Shown here: positions 43,756 to 52,572 of the stretch, piece after piece
How the letters are laid out: every line of letters begins with the position of its first letter
Position numbering within the stretch: position 1 is the first letter of the stretch
DNA from: Bog-473 sp963753115
GTDB lineage: Bacteria; Actinomycetota; Acidimicrobiia; Acidimicrobiales; RAAP-2
Assembly: GCA_963753115.1 (NCBI GenBank)
Contig: CAVWBB010000013.1
Location: 62,001 to 126,000 of the forward strand
DNA: 64,000 nt
Direction of reading: 5' to 3'
Translations under genes and position numbers: made by a program
Notes under the pieces: model-generated
The model's input: the letters and a program-made list of their open reading frames with translations, nothing else
What the model was told of the DNA's origin: nothing
The model's database searches: none

Positions 43756-44978
43756 AACCGAGGCCGAGACCACCGGGGCAGGTTCCGGCGAGAGTCCGAT
43801 GTTGGCCATGGGCCCCGAAATGGCTGCCAATCCGCAGCCCACCTTCAAGATGTTGCGCGACGAGATGCCGGTGCTCTCCATGGACTTGGGCTCCAGCCCC
43901 GGCGTGCTCCTCTCGCGCAAGGAGGACATCGACTTCGCACTGCGTCACACGGAGATCTTCTCGTCGAATATTGACGCCGTGGACCTCAAGAACAAGCGGC
44001 CGATGATCCCGCTCCAGATCGACCCGCCCGAGCACAAGAAATTCCGCAAACTGCTCGACCCGATCTTCGCGCCGCGCAAGATGGCGGCCATGGACCAGCA
44101 GGTTTCGGACTTGGTCAACCACCTCATCGACGGCTTCATCGACCGGGGAGAGGTGGACTTCGCCAAGGAGTTCTCCGTTCCTTTTCCGTCGGAGGTCTTC
44201 CTGACGCTCCTCGGCCTTCCGATGGACGAGCTCGACACCTTCCTCACCATGAAGGACGGCATCATCCGGCCCGAGCACGTCACCGGCACGGCGCAGGGGT
44301 CTGCCGAGGCCGGCGCCTACCAGCAGAAGATCGCCGACTCGGTCTACGACTACTTCAACAAGGTCCTCGACCAGCGCGAGAAGGAGCCCAAGGACGACCT
44401 TCTCTCCCACTTCCTCGCCGCCGAGGTCGAGGGTGACCGGCTCACCCGCGAGGACATCCTCGACATCTGCTTCCTCTTCTTGATCGCGGGCCTCGACACC
44501 GTCACGGCCACCCTCGACTGCATGTTCGCGTTCCTGTCCGAGCATCCCGAGCACCGCCGCCAGATTGTCGAGAATCCCGAGATGATCCCCAACGCCATTG
44601 AGGAACTCCTCCGCTGGGAGACGCCCGTGATGATGGTGTCGCGTGTGGCCGTGCAGGACACCGAGCTCGTCGGGCTGCCCCGTGCACAAGGGAGACCATG
44701 CGATCGTGGTCATCGGCTCCGCGAACTGCGACGAGGCCGAATTCCCCGATGCCGACCAGGTGCGGTTCGACCGCGAGGTCAACCGCCACATCGCCTTCGG
44801 AGGCGGTATCCATCGCTGCCTGGGGTCACATCTCGCCCGGCTGGAGTTGCGGGTCGCCCTGCGCGAGTGGCACAAGCGGATCCCTGAGTACCGGATCGAG
44901 CCCGACCACACGCTCGTCTACACGACCGGCATCCGCTCCATCGATTACTTCCCCATGCAATTCACGGCGCGGGGGTAG
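43745..44978 (+). CDS. Cytochrome P450, frameshifted
   Basis: About 411 residues if repaired, normal for an actinobacterial class I P450. Motifs in order: PLQIDPPEHKKFRKL in the C helix region, AGLDTVTATLD in the I helix (AGxDT), EELLRWETP with the ExxR pair, and FGGGIHRCLGSHLARLE holding the haem cysteine. Phase changes at about 44672-44674, where GGG would need to be GG: VQDTELVG is followed in the next frame by CPVHKGDHAIVVIGSANCDEA. So it is intact apart from one probable indel. It starts 11 bases inside the TetR gene with GGAGG before the ATG. Needs a ferredoxin partner, not seen here. The 3' end overlaps the convergent PH gene by 17 bases. Confidence 0.85.
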
Positions 44979-46431
44979 GCGCGTCCGCGCTGCGTCTCCC
45001 GCCGTTGGCCACGTGCTCGGTCCAGCGACCTTCGTGCCAATAGCGCAACTCGTGGCGACCACCGGGGTCCTGGTACCAGCCTGACGGCGCCGCATCGGCT
45101 GCCGACGGTGGGGGACTGGTGCGGGCATGCACGCGGGCAGTCCGGCTCAATGCGGTCAACTCGGCGACGAGCATGTCCGCCTCTTCCACCTCGCGGTCCC
45201 GGAATTCGGCCCGCGCCCGCTTCCCCGCCACGTCCACGTGGACGGTGGCGAGCCCGAGCGGGCGCTGGAGCGGGCCCTGCACCCGGCGGATGCTCTGGGA
45301 CTTCTCCAACGGCACCCAGGTCGTCGCCCGGTTGAGGCGGCCCGTGACGCAGACGGCGTGGGCGCTGTCGTGGCCGGCGGACAGGAAGTGAAAGCTCAGC
45401 GGAGCCTTCAGACGGGCCCGGCTGGGAGGCGCCGTGCGTACCGGATCCGGTGCGCCGAGGAGACGCGCAATGAGGTGCCAGGAATCCTGCTGGGAGCCCA
45501 CGGGGAGAAGCGCCTTGCGGACGACGCCCGTTCCCTCGCTGCGCTGATTGCGTGCCGTTGCGCCGGCCACGTCGACCTCCAGGCGGACCCAGCCGAAGGG
45601 CCTCCACAACAAGGGTTCCACCTGGCGGACCGCCTGGATCCTGGCGTAGGGAACGGTCTCGGAGATGGTCTGCAAGAGCCCGCGCCGGATGCGCACCCCC
45701 TCGGGCGCCTCGACCGCGATGAAGGCGTACTGGCCCGAGAGCCGCCGCCAGATCACGCCGGCGGCGCTGATCAGGTAGACGGCGAGGATCCCGGCTGCGG
45801 CGGCCGCGGTCTTCGGTTCGAACTGGTCGAGCACGGCCAGCGCAGCGATCGTGCCGGCCACGACGATCGTGATCAGCGACAGGAAGGTCGAGGCGAGCAG
45901 GCGCCCCGTGTCGACGCTGGCCATCGGCAGGCCGGTGTTGCTCGACACGGCGACCTCGGCGTCGATGTGCCCGGCGAGGAGGGCCACACGAAGTTCTGCT
46001 GCCTGGGCCTCGGAGAGGAAGGCCAGCTTGCCGTCGGTCGAACCCGACCCGGCCAGGCGAACGCGCAACTCGGACACACCGAGGAGCCGCGCCAGCAGCG
46101 GCCGGACGATGTCCACTGCCTGGATACGGGCCAGCGGCAGCCGGCGCGAGTCCTTGCGGATCAGTCCGGTTTCGATCCGCAGCGTGTCGCCCTCGAAGCG
46201 CCAGCGGGTCACCATCCAGTGGACGTAGCCATAGACCACGGACGCCAAGGTGAAGACGACGAGATAGGCCGTTTCGGCGCTGCTGTTCTCGGCCTTCGAA
46301 TGGATGTTCGACACCACGAAGAGGAGCACGAGGGCGGGGAAGATCTTGCCGATGCGCGCCACGGGCGTGAGCGGGTGAAGTCTGCACCAGCCGTCGTCGG
46401 ACAGCGGCGGAGCGGGGCCGGCCTCGGTCAC
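44962..46431 (-). CDS. Membrane protein with YdbS-like PH domains and C-terminal DUF2510
   Basis: 489 residues. Two bPH_2 (DUF304) domains stand after paired membrane helices. RIETGLIRKDSRRLPLARIQAVDIVRP and RIRRGLLQTISETVPYARIQAVRQVEP are the two copies of the signature (shortened here to SRRLPLARIQAVDI and ISETVPYARIQAVR), and a third related stretch, TTWVPLEKSQSIRRVQG, comes later. The C-terminus has GWYQDPGGRHELRYWHEGRW, the DUF2510 motif (GWYxDPxG, LRYWxGxxW). Such pairs act at the membrane; YdbS/YdbT help resist lantibiotics in Bacillus. It overlaps the preceding short PH gene (ATGA, 46428-46431). Confidence 0.85.
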   Translation of the reverse strand: MTEAGPAPPLSDDGWCRLHPLTPVARIGKIFPALVLLFVVSNIHSKAENSSAETAYLVVFTLASVVYGYVHWMVTRWRFEGDTLRIETGLIRKDSRRLPLARIQAVDIVRPLLARLLGVSELRVRLAGSGSTDGKLAFLSEAQAAELRVALLAGHIDAEVAVSSNTGLPMASVDTGRLLASTFLSLITIVVAGTIAALAVLDQFEPKTAAAAAGILAVYLISAAGVIWRRLSGQYAFIAVEAPEGVRIRRGLLQTISETVPYARIQAVRQVEPLLWRPFGWVRLEVDVAGATARNQRSEGTGVVRKALLPVGSQQDSWHLIARLLGAPDPVRTAPPSRARLKAPLSFHFLSAGHDSAHAVCVTGRLNRATTWVPLEKSQSIRRVQGPLQRPLGLATVHVDVAGKRARAEFRDREVEEADMLVAELTALSRTARVHARTSPPPSAADAAPSGWYQDPGGRHELRYWHEGRWTEHVANGGRRSADAPTPAP

Positions 46432-46907
46432 ATGCCCGCCGCCATCGACTCACCCAGCTCGGTCAGCCGGTCCCGCAGGCGCGCCGCCTCGGCTTGCTCC
46501 AGCCCGGGAATGCGGGCATCGCTGGCCGCGGCCGCCGTGTGCAGCTTCACCGTCGACAGCTGGAACAGGCGCTCAATCGGTCCGGCGGTCACTTCGACGA
46601 ACTGCATCCTCCCGTAGGGGACGACGGAGAGCCGCTGAACCATGACGCCGCGGGCGACGAGGAGGTCCTCGTTGCGCTCCTGGTAGCGCCAGGCTCGGAA
46701 GCGGCGCCGGAGGAACCACGACCACAACGCGCCGAGCAGCAGCATTCCGACCGCGCTGATGATGCCTGCCAGCGGCCCGCCCGCGGCGAGGAAGATGAGT
46801 CCGACGAACACCGCGAGGACGACGGAGACCGTCGCGACCTCGGCCTTGCGCATCCGCCACAGACCCGGAGAAGGATGGAGCCAGGGCTGTTCGTCCCCCA
46901 CCGACAT
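46428..46907 (-). CDS. Membrane protein with PH domain (YdbS-like)
   Basis: 159 residues from the ATG at 46907. Two membrane helices at about 23-65 are followed by a single bPH_2 domain: LLVARGVMVQRLSVVPYGRMQFVEV, which has the same RLSxVPYxRxQ pattern as the larger partner (seen as GVMVQRLSVVPYGRMQ). It ends FQLSTVKLHTAAA. The stop overlaps the start of the large PH/DUF2510 gene, the usual ydbS-ydbT order, so the two probably form a complex in the membrane. A 6-base inverted repeat lies just upstream. Confidence 0.85.
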   Translation of the reverse strand: MSVGDEQPWLHPSPGLWRMRKAEVATVSVVLAVFVGLIFLAAGGPLAGIISAVGMLLLGALWSWFLRRRFRAWRYQERNEDLLVARGVMVQRLSVVPYGRMQFVEVTAGPIERLFQLSTVKLHTAAAASDARIPGLEQAEAARLRDRLTELGESMAAGM

Positions 46908-46913
46908 GCCTAC

Positions 46914-46930
46914 GACGTTAAAGGAACGTC
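46914..46930. promoter_or_regulatory. Inverted repeat in the divergent PH/SCO6745 gap
   Basis: GACGTT-AAAGG-AACGTC at 46914-46930 is a perfect 6-base inverted repeat within the 42-base gap between the PH gene pair and the SCO6745-type gene. It may be an operator serving both directions. No regulator is adjacent. Confidence 0.4.
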
Positions 46931-46949
46931 TCGACCTAGGGTGGCAATT

Positions 46950-47849
46950 GTGACCCAGTTGCGCAGTTCTTCGACAAGAAAGCTGGCCATGGCGTTGGAG
47001 CCGGTGGCCGGGCAGGTCTACTTCTCCCCGGAGTGCCACGCCGGTTACGCCGCGCTCGGGTTCTCCCCCAGCCCGGGGACGCTTCCCGGTGGTGTGGAGC
47101 TCCCCGATGGGCCCGCGTACTTCACGAGCCGCGGGTCGGTCATGGGGCAGGTGCCCGGCGAGGTGGTTGCTGCCGCGTTCGCAGTGTTCAATCCGGAGGC
47201 GGCCGTGCCCGCGGTCCGCTTCGGGTGGAGCAAGGTCGATGCCGCCACCATCTGCGCGGCGCGCACCAAGGGCGCAGTCGCGCAGCTCGAGCGCGTGTTG
47301 GGTCCGAGTCCTGACGGGCTCCAGGATGCGACCGAATTATTGGCCAGTGCCGTGGCGCCGCTGCGACCGGAAGGCAAGCCGCTCTTTGCCGGACTGCTGA
47401 GCCTCGGTCTCCCGGGCGATCCGATGGGGGACATGTGGCGGCTGGCCGACCTCCTGCGCGAATACCGCGGCGACGCGCATGTCGCAGCATGGACGTCTGC
47501 TGGCCTCGATGCCACCGAGGTCGGGCTGCTGACCGAGCTCTACTGGGGCCTCCCGCTCCGCACGTACGTCCGCACTCGCGCCTGGTCCGACACGCAACTC
47601 ACCGCGGCGGAGACCCGGCTGGTGGAGCGGGGATTGATGGCAGACGGCGCGTTTACCCCCGAGGGGAGGGCGCTGCGCGAGGCCGTCGAGGTCGCGACCG
47701 ATGCCCAGTGTGCCATCGCCCTTGACGCGCTCGGGGACGGCCTCGACACGTTGCTCAGCCTTCTCCTGCCGTGGGGTGCGGCCATCCGCGACGCGGGGGG
47801 CTACCCGCCGCAGGGTCCCCACGACCTGGCCGCAGGCGGGCGCGGCTAG
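46950..47849 (+). CDS. SCO6745-family protein (SalK-like)
   Basis: 299 residues with a GTG start. The order of blocks, MALEPVAGQVYFSPECHAGYAALGF (seen as EPVAGQVYFSPE then AGYAALGF), YFTSRGSVMGQVPGEVV, FNPEAAVPAV and the C-terminal LTAAETRLVERGLMADG, fits the actinobacterial SCO6745 family, which is all-helical and has a winged-helix-like C-terminus. Function is unknown; the name SalK comes from an antibiotic cluster. Divergent from the PH pair, convergent with the NIPSNAP-like gene. Confidence 0.78.
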   Translation: MTQLRSSSTRKLAMALEPVAGQVYFSPECHAGYAALGFSPSPGTLPGGVELPDGPAYFTSRGSVMGQVPGEVVAAAFAVFNPEAAVPAVRFGWSKVDAATICAARTKGAVAQLERVLGPSPDGLQDATELLASAVAPLRPEGKPLFAGLLSLGLPGDPMGDMWRLADLLREYRGDAHVAAWTSAGLDATEVGLLTELYWGLPLRTYVRTRAWSDTQLTAAETRLVERGLMADGAFTPEGRALREAVEVATDAQCAIALDALGDGLDTLLSLLLPWGAAIRDAGGYPPQGPHDLAAGGRG

Positions 47850-47885
47850 GTCTGCCGACCCGGCGAGCGACCGTTCCTCGGAGGC

Positions 47886-48596
47886 TCAATACAGCGGCGA
47901 CCACGATGCGCTGCGCAGCAGCCGGGATTCCCAGCGATCGCGCACCTCGAGGGCGTCGTGCAGCCATGTCCCCGGTGCAGACGCCTCGGGCGGGAGGTCA
48001 TGTCCGAGCATCCACATGACGGCCTTCGTGTTGACGACGCGCTGCCACAGTATGACCTCGGTCGTCATGTGGGTCCCGAAGACCGGCTGGAAGGCGGCCT
48101 CGAGCTCGATCATGCCGGTGCCCTCTTCCTTCTGGCTGCTCAGCGTGTGGTCGTAGAGCGTGCCCGCCTTGGCGAGGTAGGCCTGCAGCCCGCCGGCGAA
48201 GGGCCACGCCGTGTCCTCCATGAAGAGCGAGTTCTTGTGGGTCTCCCCGTCGACGGGCACGCTGGCAAGGTCGATGTCCTGCAGCGGCGACCAGGGCACC
48301 GGCTGGACCACCTTGGCGGTCGTCGAGTGCCGCATGGCGTCAACCTTGGCCGACCATTCGGCCAGGTCGCCCCCGCGCACGCGCTCGGCCAGCTCGGCCC
48401 ATGCCGCCGCGTCGCGGCAGCCGGTGATGGAGACGACGGTGTAGGCCTGCCCGCTCCCGTGGGACAGTCGCAGGTACCAGAGCAGTCTGGAGCCGTCCGA
48501 CTTGGCCAGCGCCGGCATGTACTCCTCGCGGAAGGCGTCGTCGAAGGCATCCTCTTGGGCGCCGGCGACCTGGTGGACCTGATGGAGCAGAAACAT
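47886..48596 (-). CDS. NIPSNAP/dimeric alpha-beta-barrel-like protein
   Basis: 236 residues. The first 90 residues, FLLHQVHQVAGAQEDAFDDAF and TVVSITGCRDAAAWAELAERV (both abbreviated to HQVHQVAGAQEDAFDDAF and VVSITGCRDAAAWAEL), have the ferredoxin-like alpha-beta form of NIPSNAP or EthD relatives; a second similar half follows, with LFMEDTAWPF and TEVILWQRVVN. A soluble dimer or heme/flavin-linked small-molecule role is possible, but I give no function. It is the last gene of an acyl-CoA dehydrogenase, amidohydrolase, SDR run. Confidence 0.55.
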   Translation of the reverse strand: MFLLHQVHQVAGAQEDAFDDAFREEYMPALAKSDGSRLLWYLRLSHGSGQAYTVVSITGCRDAAAWAELAERVRGGDLAEWSAKVDAMRHSTTAKVVQPVPWSPLQDIDLASVPVDGETHKNSLFMEDTAWPFAGGLQAYLAKAGTLYDHTLSSQKEEGTGMIELEAAFQPVFGTHMTTEVILWQRVVNTKAVMWMLGHDLPPEASAPGTWLHDALEVRDRWESRLLRSASWSPLY

Positions 48597-48653
48597 GGTG
48601 TGTGTACCCCCTGGTAGTAGTGGTGTGCAGCGAACTCGCGCATGGACTACGGC

Positions 48654-49427
48654 TCAGCGCGTGGTAGCGATTCCCCCGTCCACCGGGATGATGGCGCCGG
48701 TCAGGTAGGCCCCCGCCCGGGAGGACAGGTAGATGGCGGCTCCAGCCATGTCGTCGGGCCGGCCGATCCGCTTCAACGGGGCGCTGGACGCGATCTGCTC
48801 CCCGAAGGCCTCCAGCGTGGCCGCCATCATCTTGGACTCGAAGGGCCCCGGCGCAATCGCGTTCACCGTCACCAGCGGGGCCAGGCGCTTGGCGAGATGC
48901 CGGGTGAGCTGGTGCACGGCGGCCTTCGACGCGCTGTAGGAGTAGGTCTCCAGGGCCGGCACCTGAATGCCGTCGATCGACCCGATGTTGATGACCCGCG
49001 CCGGGGCCTCCACCGTCCCGGCCTTCTCCAGGAGCGGGACGAGGAACTTGGTCAGGTGGAAGACGCCCTTGACGTTGAGTGCGAGCACGCGTTCGAATGC
49101 GGCTTCGTCGAAGTCCGCCAGGGGCGTGCCCCATGTGGCACCGGCGTTGTTCACCAGAATGTCGAGCGAGTCCTCCCGCGCTCCTATCTCGTCGGCCAGA
49201 CGCCGGCACTCGGCTTCGGTGGAGAGGTCGGCGGGAACAGCGATGCAGGTCCCCTTCTGCGACAGCTCGTCGGCCACCTCCTCGCAGACCTCCGCCTTGC
49301 GCGAGGAGATGTAGACCTTCACCCCGGCGTCCACGTAGCCCTCGGCGATCATCTTGCCGATGCCGCGGCTGCCGCCGGTGACCAGGGCGGTCTTCCCCGC
49401 GATGTCGAAGAGGTCTGAGGCTGTCAT
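48654..49427 (-). CDS. SDR-family oxidoreductase
   Basis: 257 residues. Classical short-chain dehydrogenase motifs are present: TGGSRGIG for NAD(P) binding, NNAGATWG, and the active site serine in NIGSIDG with YSYSASK for the catalytic tyrosine and lysine. PGPFESKM and PVDGGIATTR end the fold. R and K near residues 39-40 suggest NADPH preference. ATG at 49427. It is co-directional with an M20 amidohydrolase (22-base gap) and an acyl-CoA dehydrogenase, so it may handle a beta-hydroxy or ketoacyl intermediate, but substrate is unknown. Confidence 0.9.
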   Translation of the reverse strand: MTASDLFDIAGKTALVTGGSRGIGKMIAEGYVDAGVKVYISSRKAEVCEEVADELSQKGTCIAVPADLSTEAECRRLADEIGAREDSLDILVNNAGATWGTPLADFDEAAFERVLALNVKGVFHLTKFLVPLLEKAGTVEAPARVINIGSIDGIQVPALETYSYSASKAAVHQLTRHLAKRLAPLVTVNAIAPGPFESKMMAATLEAFGEQIASSAPLKRIGRPDDMAGAAIYLSSRAGAYLTGAIIPVDGGIATTR

Positions 49428-49449
49428 CGCGCCATTGTGCCCGTTGGGC

Positions 49450-50628
49450 TCACGGCGCGCCCAATGCCAGCGCGCCGCGGGCCAGGACGCTGGCCCCGAC
49501 CCGGAGCGACTCGTCCTCGACGAGGAAGGTGGGGCTGTGGTGCGTCCCGCTCGAGCCGTCCGCCGCTCCGCCGCCGACGAAGAAGTAGCAGCCGGGCAGG
49601 TGGCGCAGGAACTCGCTGACGTCGTCGCTGGGTGAGACCGGCGGCATGCGGAAGACCCGATCGGGTCCGAGCACGACGCTCGCCTCCGCCTCCACCAGCG
49701 CGGTCGCCTCGGCGTCGTTGACCACGGCCCGGGTGTGCTCGGGCAGCTCCAGCTCCACATGGACGCCCTGGTCGTCGCCGACGTGGTCGCACAGCTCCTG
49801 CAGGCGGACCAGGGCCTCCTCGTGCTGGGCCTCCGTGAAGGTGCGCAGCGTGCCCGTGACCCGGGCCGAGGTCGGCACCACGTTGACCGCCGTGCCGGCG
49901 TGGATGGTGCCTGCGCTGCACACACAGTCGGTCTCTTCGTAACGCAGTCCGGAGGCGACCTCACCCAGGCGGCTCACGAGCTCGGCCGTGGCGCGGATGA
50001 CGTCGCCCTGGGCCGACGGCATGGCGCCGTGCCCGCCCGGCCCGGTCAGGGTGATGCGCAACGAGTTCGCCTCCGACATGGCGATGCCTGCGCGCAGCGC
50101 CACGAAGCCCGAGGGCAGCTGCGAGGTGACGTGGAAGCCGACGAGGCGTGACCCCTCCATGGCGGTCAGCGCCCCACGCTCGAGCATGCGCTTGGCCCCG
50201 CACAGCGCCTCCTCGGCCGGCTGGAAGAGGAAGACGTAGCGGCCCGGGAGGTCGTCGCGCCGCGCCGCCAGCAGCGATGCTGCGCCGAGCAGGGAGGCCA
50301 CGTGCACGTCGTGGCCACAGGCGTGCATGACGCCGTCGCGCTCCGAGTGGACGGGCCGCGCCTCGTCCTCCTGCACCGGCAGCCCGTCGATGTCGCCCCG
50401 CAGGACCACGCTCCGTCCCGGTTGGCCGCCCTCCATGGTGAAGATGCCACCGGTCTCGGTGGTGCGCAGCGTCTCGGGGATCCCGAGCGCCGCCATGTGG
50501 TCGCGGATGAGCGCCGTCGTCTCGTGTTCGTCGAAGGCCAGCTCGGGCCGGCGGTGGAGAACCCGTCGCGTGTCGACCATGTCGTCGAACACGGCATCGG
50601 CGGGTGCCGGTCCGAACAGGTCGGTCAC
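49450..50628 (-). CDS. M20-family amidohydrolase
   Basis: 392 residues, GTG start one base after the previous stop. HRRPELAFDEHET, RGDIDGLPVQE, MHACGHDVHVASLLGAA and FQPAEEALCGAKRML are the metal-binding and catalytic blocks of the M20D group (IAA-amino-acid, N-acyl-amino-acid and aminobenzoyl-glutamate hydrolases). SPSDDVSEFL and THHSPTFLVED near the C-terminus supply the remaining ligand histidine. Cytosolic and probably binding two metals. Coupled with an acyl-CoA dehydrogenase upstream, it may free amino acid from an acyl conjugate whose acyl part is then oxidised; this is inference. Confidence 0.9.
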   Translation of the reverse strand: MTDLFGPAPADAVFDDMVDTRRVLHRRPELAFDEHETTALIRDHMAALGIPETLRTTETGGIFTMEGGQPGRSVVLRGDIDGLPVQEDEARPVHSERDGVMHACGHDVHVASLLGAASLLAARRDDLPGRYVFLFQPAEEALCGAKRMLERGALTAMEGSRLVGFHVTSQLPSGFVALRAGIAMSEANSLRITLTGPGGHGAMPSAQGDVIRATAELVSRLGEVASGLRYEETDCVCSAGTIHAGTAVNVVPTSARVTGTLRTFTEAQHEEALVRLQELCDHVGDDQGVHVELELPEHTRAVVNDAEATALVEAEASVVLGPDRVFRMPPVSPSDDVSEFLRHLPGCYFFVGGGAADGSSGTHHSPTFLVEDESLRVGASVLARGALALGAP

Positions 50629-50629
50629 G

Positions 50630-51865
50630 TCATCGGCTCAGCAGGTCCCGCGCAATGTGGGTGACCTGGATTTCGTCCGTCCCAGCGTAGATCTGGAAGA
50701 CCTTGGCGTCGCGGGCCAGCTGCTCTACCCGGAACTCCGACATGTAGCCGTTGCCCCCGAAGAGCTGCACCGCCTCCATGGCCACCTCTGAGGCGGCCTG
50801 CGCCGAGTAGAGCTTCATGGCCGAGGCCTCGGCCAGGGTCAGGCTCTTGCCGGCGGCCGCCATCTCGATGTGGCGGAACACGAGGTTCTCGACGTTCAGC
50901 CGAGCGATCTCCATTTTGGCCAGCTTCAGCTGAATCAGCTGGAACTCCGAAATAGGCCGCTCCCACAGCATGCGGTCCTTGGCGTACTGGACCGACAGCT
51001 TGAGGCACTCCTCAATGAGCCCGAGCGACATGGCGGCCACGCCGGCACGCTCGGTGACGAAGTTGCCCTTGGCGCTCTCGCGGCCCTCGTTGCCGCCGGG
51101 CGTCCCCTCCGACTCGCCGAGGAGCCGGTCCTTGCCGACGCGCACGTCGGTGAGGAAGAGCTCGCCGGTCGGGGAGGAGTGCAGGCCCATTTTGCGGAAG
51201 GGCTTGGACTGCTCGAGCCCGGGCATCCCGGTGTCGAGGATGAAGGTGAGCACGGGCCGCTGGCGCAGCGGCGTGCCACTGCCGTCGTCGAGCTTGGCGT
51301 AGAAGACGATGGTGTCGGCGTAGGGGCCGTTGGTGATGAACGTCTTGTTGCCGTTGAGGACATACTCCTCGCCGTCGCGCACGGCGGTCGACTTCATGCC
51401 GCCCAGCGCGTCGGAGCCCGAGTCGGGTTCGGTGATGGCCCAGGCACCCACCTTGTCGAGCGTCATGAGGTCCAGGCCCCAGCGCTCCATCTGCGCCGGC
51501 GTGCCGCCCTTCATGATGGTGCCGCCGGCGAGGCCGGTGCTGACCCCGAGCGCGGTCACGATGCCGGGGCAGTAGTGGCACAGCTCGATGATCGGGATCA
51601 TGGTCATGGCCGCGTTCGACCCGCCCTCGGCCCGCTCGGCGGACTTGCCCGGGGCGTCGCCACCCGCGGCCTTGCGCTCGATGGCGCGCTTGGCCGAATC
51701 GCGGGCGAGGGCATCGAGCCCGAACGTCCGGTACAGCTTGCGGATGACCTCGTAGGGCGGTGTGTCACCGTGCTCGAGCTCCTCGACGTTGGGCTTGACC
51801 TCTTCGTCGACGAAACGTCGCACCGCGTCGCGGATCGCCAGCTGCTCCTCGGACCACTCGAACAT
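50630..51865 (-). CDS. Acyl-CoA dehydrogenase
   Basis: 411 residues. The helical N-terminal domain opens FEWSEEQLAIRDAVRRFVD; the middle sheet domain has AWAITEPDSGSDA and NGNKTFITNGPYA; the last helices have QLFGGNGYMSEFRVEQLARDAKVFQIYAGTDEIQ (seen here as QLFGGNGYMSE, then QIYAGTDEIQ), the flavin-contact region. The catalytic base is expected at the glutamate in AGTDEIQ. An insertion with KAAGGDAPGKSAERAEGG at about 65-84 is unusual. It is the first gene of the amidohydrolase/SDR run; acyl chain length is not predictable. Confidence 0.92.
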   Translation of the reverse strand: MFEWSEEQLAIRDAVRRFVDEEVKPNVEELEHGDTPPYEVIRKLYRTFGLDALARDSAKRAIERKAAGGDAPGKSAERAEGGSNAAMTMIPIIELCHYCPGIVTALGVSTGLAGGTIMKGGTPAQMERWGLDLMTLDKVGAWAITEPDSGSDALGGMKSTAVRDGEEYVLNGNKTFITNGPYADTIVFYAKLDDGSGTPLRQRPVLTFILDTGMPGLEQSKPFRKMGLHSSPTGELFLTDVRVGKDRLLGESEGTPGGNEGRESAKGNFVTERAGVAAMSLGLIEECLKLSVQYAKDRMLWERPISEFQLIQLKLAKMEIARLNVENLVFRHIEMAAAGKSLTLAEASAMKLYSAQAASEVAMEAVQLFGGNGYMSEFRVEQLARDAKVFQIYAGTDEIQVTHIARDLLSR

Positions 51866-51913
51866 GTCGTGCCTTCCTGCCGGCCCCCGCCGGGGCGACC
51901 CTACCGGGCGCCT

Positions 51914-52480
51914 CTAGGCGTCGGCGATCTTCCGCAAGGTGTTGAGGTCGGTGTGGATCACTTCCTCCGGCAACCGCGCGTGCTTGATCACGGTCGTCTC
52001 CGTGTAGGAGAACTCGTCCTCCACGCTGGTGTCGATGGTCACCTCGTACCGGATGGCCTGGGCGTTCTTGTCCAGCCAGTTGTTCGACAGGATCCCGTAG
52101 GTCTGGCTGCCCACGCTGGCGTGCAGGGTGAATTTGGTGTCGTCGGCCCCGACCACGGCGCCGGCCACGATGGCGGAGCCTCGCGGGATCAGGAAGCAGC
52201 GGACGACCTCGCTGTCGCGGGCGTCCCACATCCAGTAGCCGACCTCGGTGTGGAAGGGGTTGTCCTCCCCGGCCCGCCAGGCCGCCATGCGGTAGTCGAG
52301 GCCGTAGAGCACCTGGCTGCCGTTCTCCACCGGGCCGAAAGGCTTGAAGTCGACGTGCTCGCGGTAGGGGGTCAGGCCGATCTCTGCCTTGTCGTTGGCG
52401 TAGGCCACGTCCTCGCCCTTCTCGCCCTCCCAGATCCCCGCCAGTCGGGCCAAAGGCCCCCACTCAGGTCCTGCGCTCAC
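51914..52480 (-). CDS. Nitrobindin-like heme-binding beta-barrel protein (FABP-like)
   Basis: 188 residues, GTG with GAGGAA upstream. LARLAGIWEGEKGED matches the GxWxG opening of nitrobindin/THAP4-type ten-strand barrels, and VIHTDLNTLRKI holds the C-terminal histidine that ligates haem in relatives. YREHVDFKPFGPV and GLDYRMAAW are also typical. Such proteins bind ferric haem and handle nitric oxide or peroxynitrite. The GEG of the classic opening is GEK here. It lies between the pst operon and the acyl-CoA dehydrogenase on the same strand. Confidence 0.72.
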   Translation of the reverse strand: MSAGPEWGPLARLAGIWEGEKGEDVAYANDKAEIGLTPYREHVDFKPFGPVENGSQVLYGLDYRMAAWRAGEDNPFHTEVGYWMWDARDSEVVRCFLIPRGSAIVAGAVVGADDTKFTLHASVGSQTYGILSNNWLDKNAQAIRYEVTIDTSVEDEFSYTETTVIKHARLPEEVIHTDLNTLRKIADA

Positions 52481-52572
52481 CAGTTCCTCCTCACGGTTAT
52501 GACGGCACGGGTCTCGGCCGCGTTTGGCGCTCCACTCCGCGGTGGTACGCGATGTCGCGCGTCCACGGCAGC

